A DNA stretch of 6,674 bases. It comes from Betaproteobacteria bacterium (GTDB taxonomy: Bacteria > Pseudomonadota > Gammaproteobacteria > Burkholderiales > Burkholderiaceae_C). The notes below the pieces were generated by a model, which was not told the DNA's origin, ran no database searches, and was given only the letters and a program-made list of their open reading frames with translations. The position numbers were made by a program, and so were the translations under genes. Location of the stretch: assembly GCA_025354965.1 (NCBI GenBank), contig JANXLW010000298.1:1-6674 (forward strand). Direction: 5' to 3'. This document shows positions 6,417 through 6,674 of this stretch, piece after piece; within the stretch, counting starts at the first letter, position 1, and each line of letters begins with the position of its first letter.

Positions 6417-6439
6417 TGAGTGCCCCAGCAGCCTGATCC
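6344..6439 (+). ncRNA. Putative structured RNA element, copy B
   Basis: Read on the plus strand, this is 96 nt. Terminal stem P1 is 20 bp (6344-6363 with 6420-6439): 18 Watson-Crick pairs plus two G-U wobbles (6349/6434 and 6355/6428). After one A-A mismatch it continues for four more pairs (6365-6368 with 6415-6418). Stem P2 is GCGGC (6372-6376) with GCCGC (6407-6411), five perfect pairs. Inside are ATAAAGG, a GGCC-GCA-GGCC hairpin (6388-6398) and GGGGGACA. Joints are GCA on the 5' side and GGA on the 3' side. GCGGC could alternatively pair with 6389-6393, so the fold is not unique. No T-run follows. The family is not recognised. Confidence 0.5.
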
Positions 6440-6523
6440 ACCCGACAAGCTGAACCGAGTTTGGCATTGTTTGGTATTGACCTGTCATCATTTCGGGAAA
6501 GATCCATAGATCCAAGATTGTGC

Positions 6524-6674
6524 TCAGGGTCGTCCCACGCGTCTGAATTCCGCCGGCGACTGGCCAACCCAGACTCGAAACGCCCGAATGAAGCTCTTTT
6601 CATTCTGGAAGCCCACCGCTTCGGCTATCTGCTTGATCGGGCGCAGTGTGCGCAGCAGCAGATCGCGGGCGCGG
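6524..6674 (-). CDS. AraC-family transcriptional regulator, C-terminal part (partial)
   Basis: The last 49 codons of a minus-strand gene that continues past the window's right edge. It contains the C-terminal helix-turn-helix of the AraC/XylS family: LRPIKQIAEAVGFQNEKSFI followed by RAFRVWVGQSPAEFRR, then RVGRP and a TGA (read at 6526-6524). The pattern I..IA..VGF.....F.RAF..W.G.SP..FR is the family signature. The effector domain and targets lie outside the window. The gene points towards element B and converges on the HAD gene; no strong terminator hairpin is seen after its stop. Confidence 0.88.
   Translation of the reverse strand, partial: RARDLLLRTLRPIKQIAEAVGFQNEKSFIRAFRVWVGQSPAEFRRVGRP

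Larger units (their letters stand above)
6099..6523. other. Gene-free region holding two inverted structured elements
   Basis: No convincing gene lies between the HAD hydrolase and the AraC-type gene. From left to right it holds 90 bp without recognised signals (6099-6188; a short CTCAG/CTGAG inverted repeat at 6171-6175/6187-6191), element A (6189-6294), a 49-bp spacer, element B (6344-6439), and a flank with a tandem 10-mer TTTGGCATTG/TTTGGTATTG (6460-6479). Open frames here are short, overlap in several phases and follow the repeats, so they are not called as genes. Confidence 0.8.

Noticed and set aside
6092..6603. Several overlapping open frames on both strands across the repeat region
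   Set aside because: They overlap each other in different phases. The shared peptide pieces (AAGRGTAAELS-like and AKGRGTFAEPS-like) are simply translations of the two repeat cores, and nothing resembles a known domain.

Overview
The window looks like chromosome of a betaproteobacterium of the order Burkholderiales, most likely a Rhodoferax-like member of the Comamonadaceae. The basis is the gene order and protein style of the cytochrome c oxidase assembly cluster (twin-TM protein, SURF1, SCO-like membrane protein, COX15, CtaB, SCO1) and the GC-rich, densely packed genes. The genus is an inference from remembered gene order, not from a database search.

Positions 1-60 hold a perfect 32-bp palindromic terminator. 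It probably separates an unseen upstream gene (in this kind of locus usually cytochrome oxidase subunit III) from a small twin-transmembrane gene on the minus strand (66-287). From 303 to 4353 five plus-strand genes form one tight unit: SURF1, a membrane-anchored SCO-like protein with a CxxxC motif, heme A synthase (COX15/CtaA), heme O synthase (CtaB) and the copper chaperone SCO1. Together they make heme O, convert it to heme A, and help insert heme and the CuA copper centre into an aa3-type cytochrome c oxidase at the inner membrane.

Positions 4428-4778 hold a minus-strand gene for a CHRD-domain lipoprotein. It has lost its normal start codon and the first part of its domain, so it is probably decaying. 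Positions 4984-6098 hold two plus-strand genes 20 bp apart: a single-domain rhodanese sulfurtransferase and a HAD-family phosphatase with a TTG start. The window closes with the last 49 codons of an AraC-family regulator on the minus strand (6524-6674).

The most unusual part is the 425-bp gap 6099-6523. It contains two divergently oriented elements of about 100 nt (A, minus strand, 6189-6294; B, plus strand, 6344-6439). They share a 40-nt core at 35 of 40 positions, and each core is enclosed by its own long stem. The two long stems do not look alike in sequence, yet each pairs almost perfectly. A second short stem closing the core carries compensatory changes between the copies, and the non-Watson-Crick pairs in the long stems become G-U wobbles only in the RNA strand that carries the core in the same orientation. 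This pattern suggests a structured, dispersed RNA element that I cannot assign to a known family.
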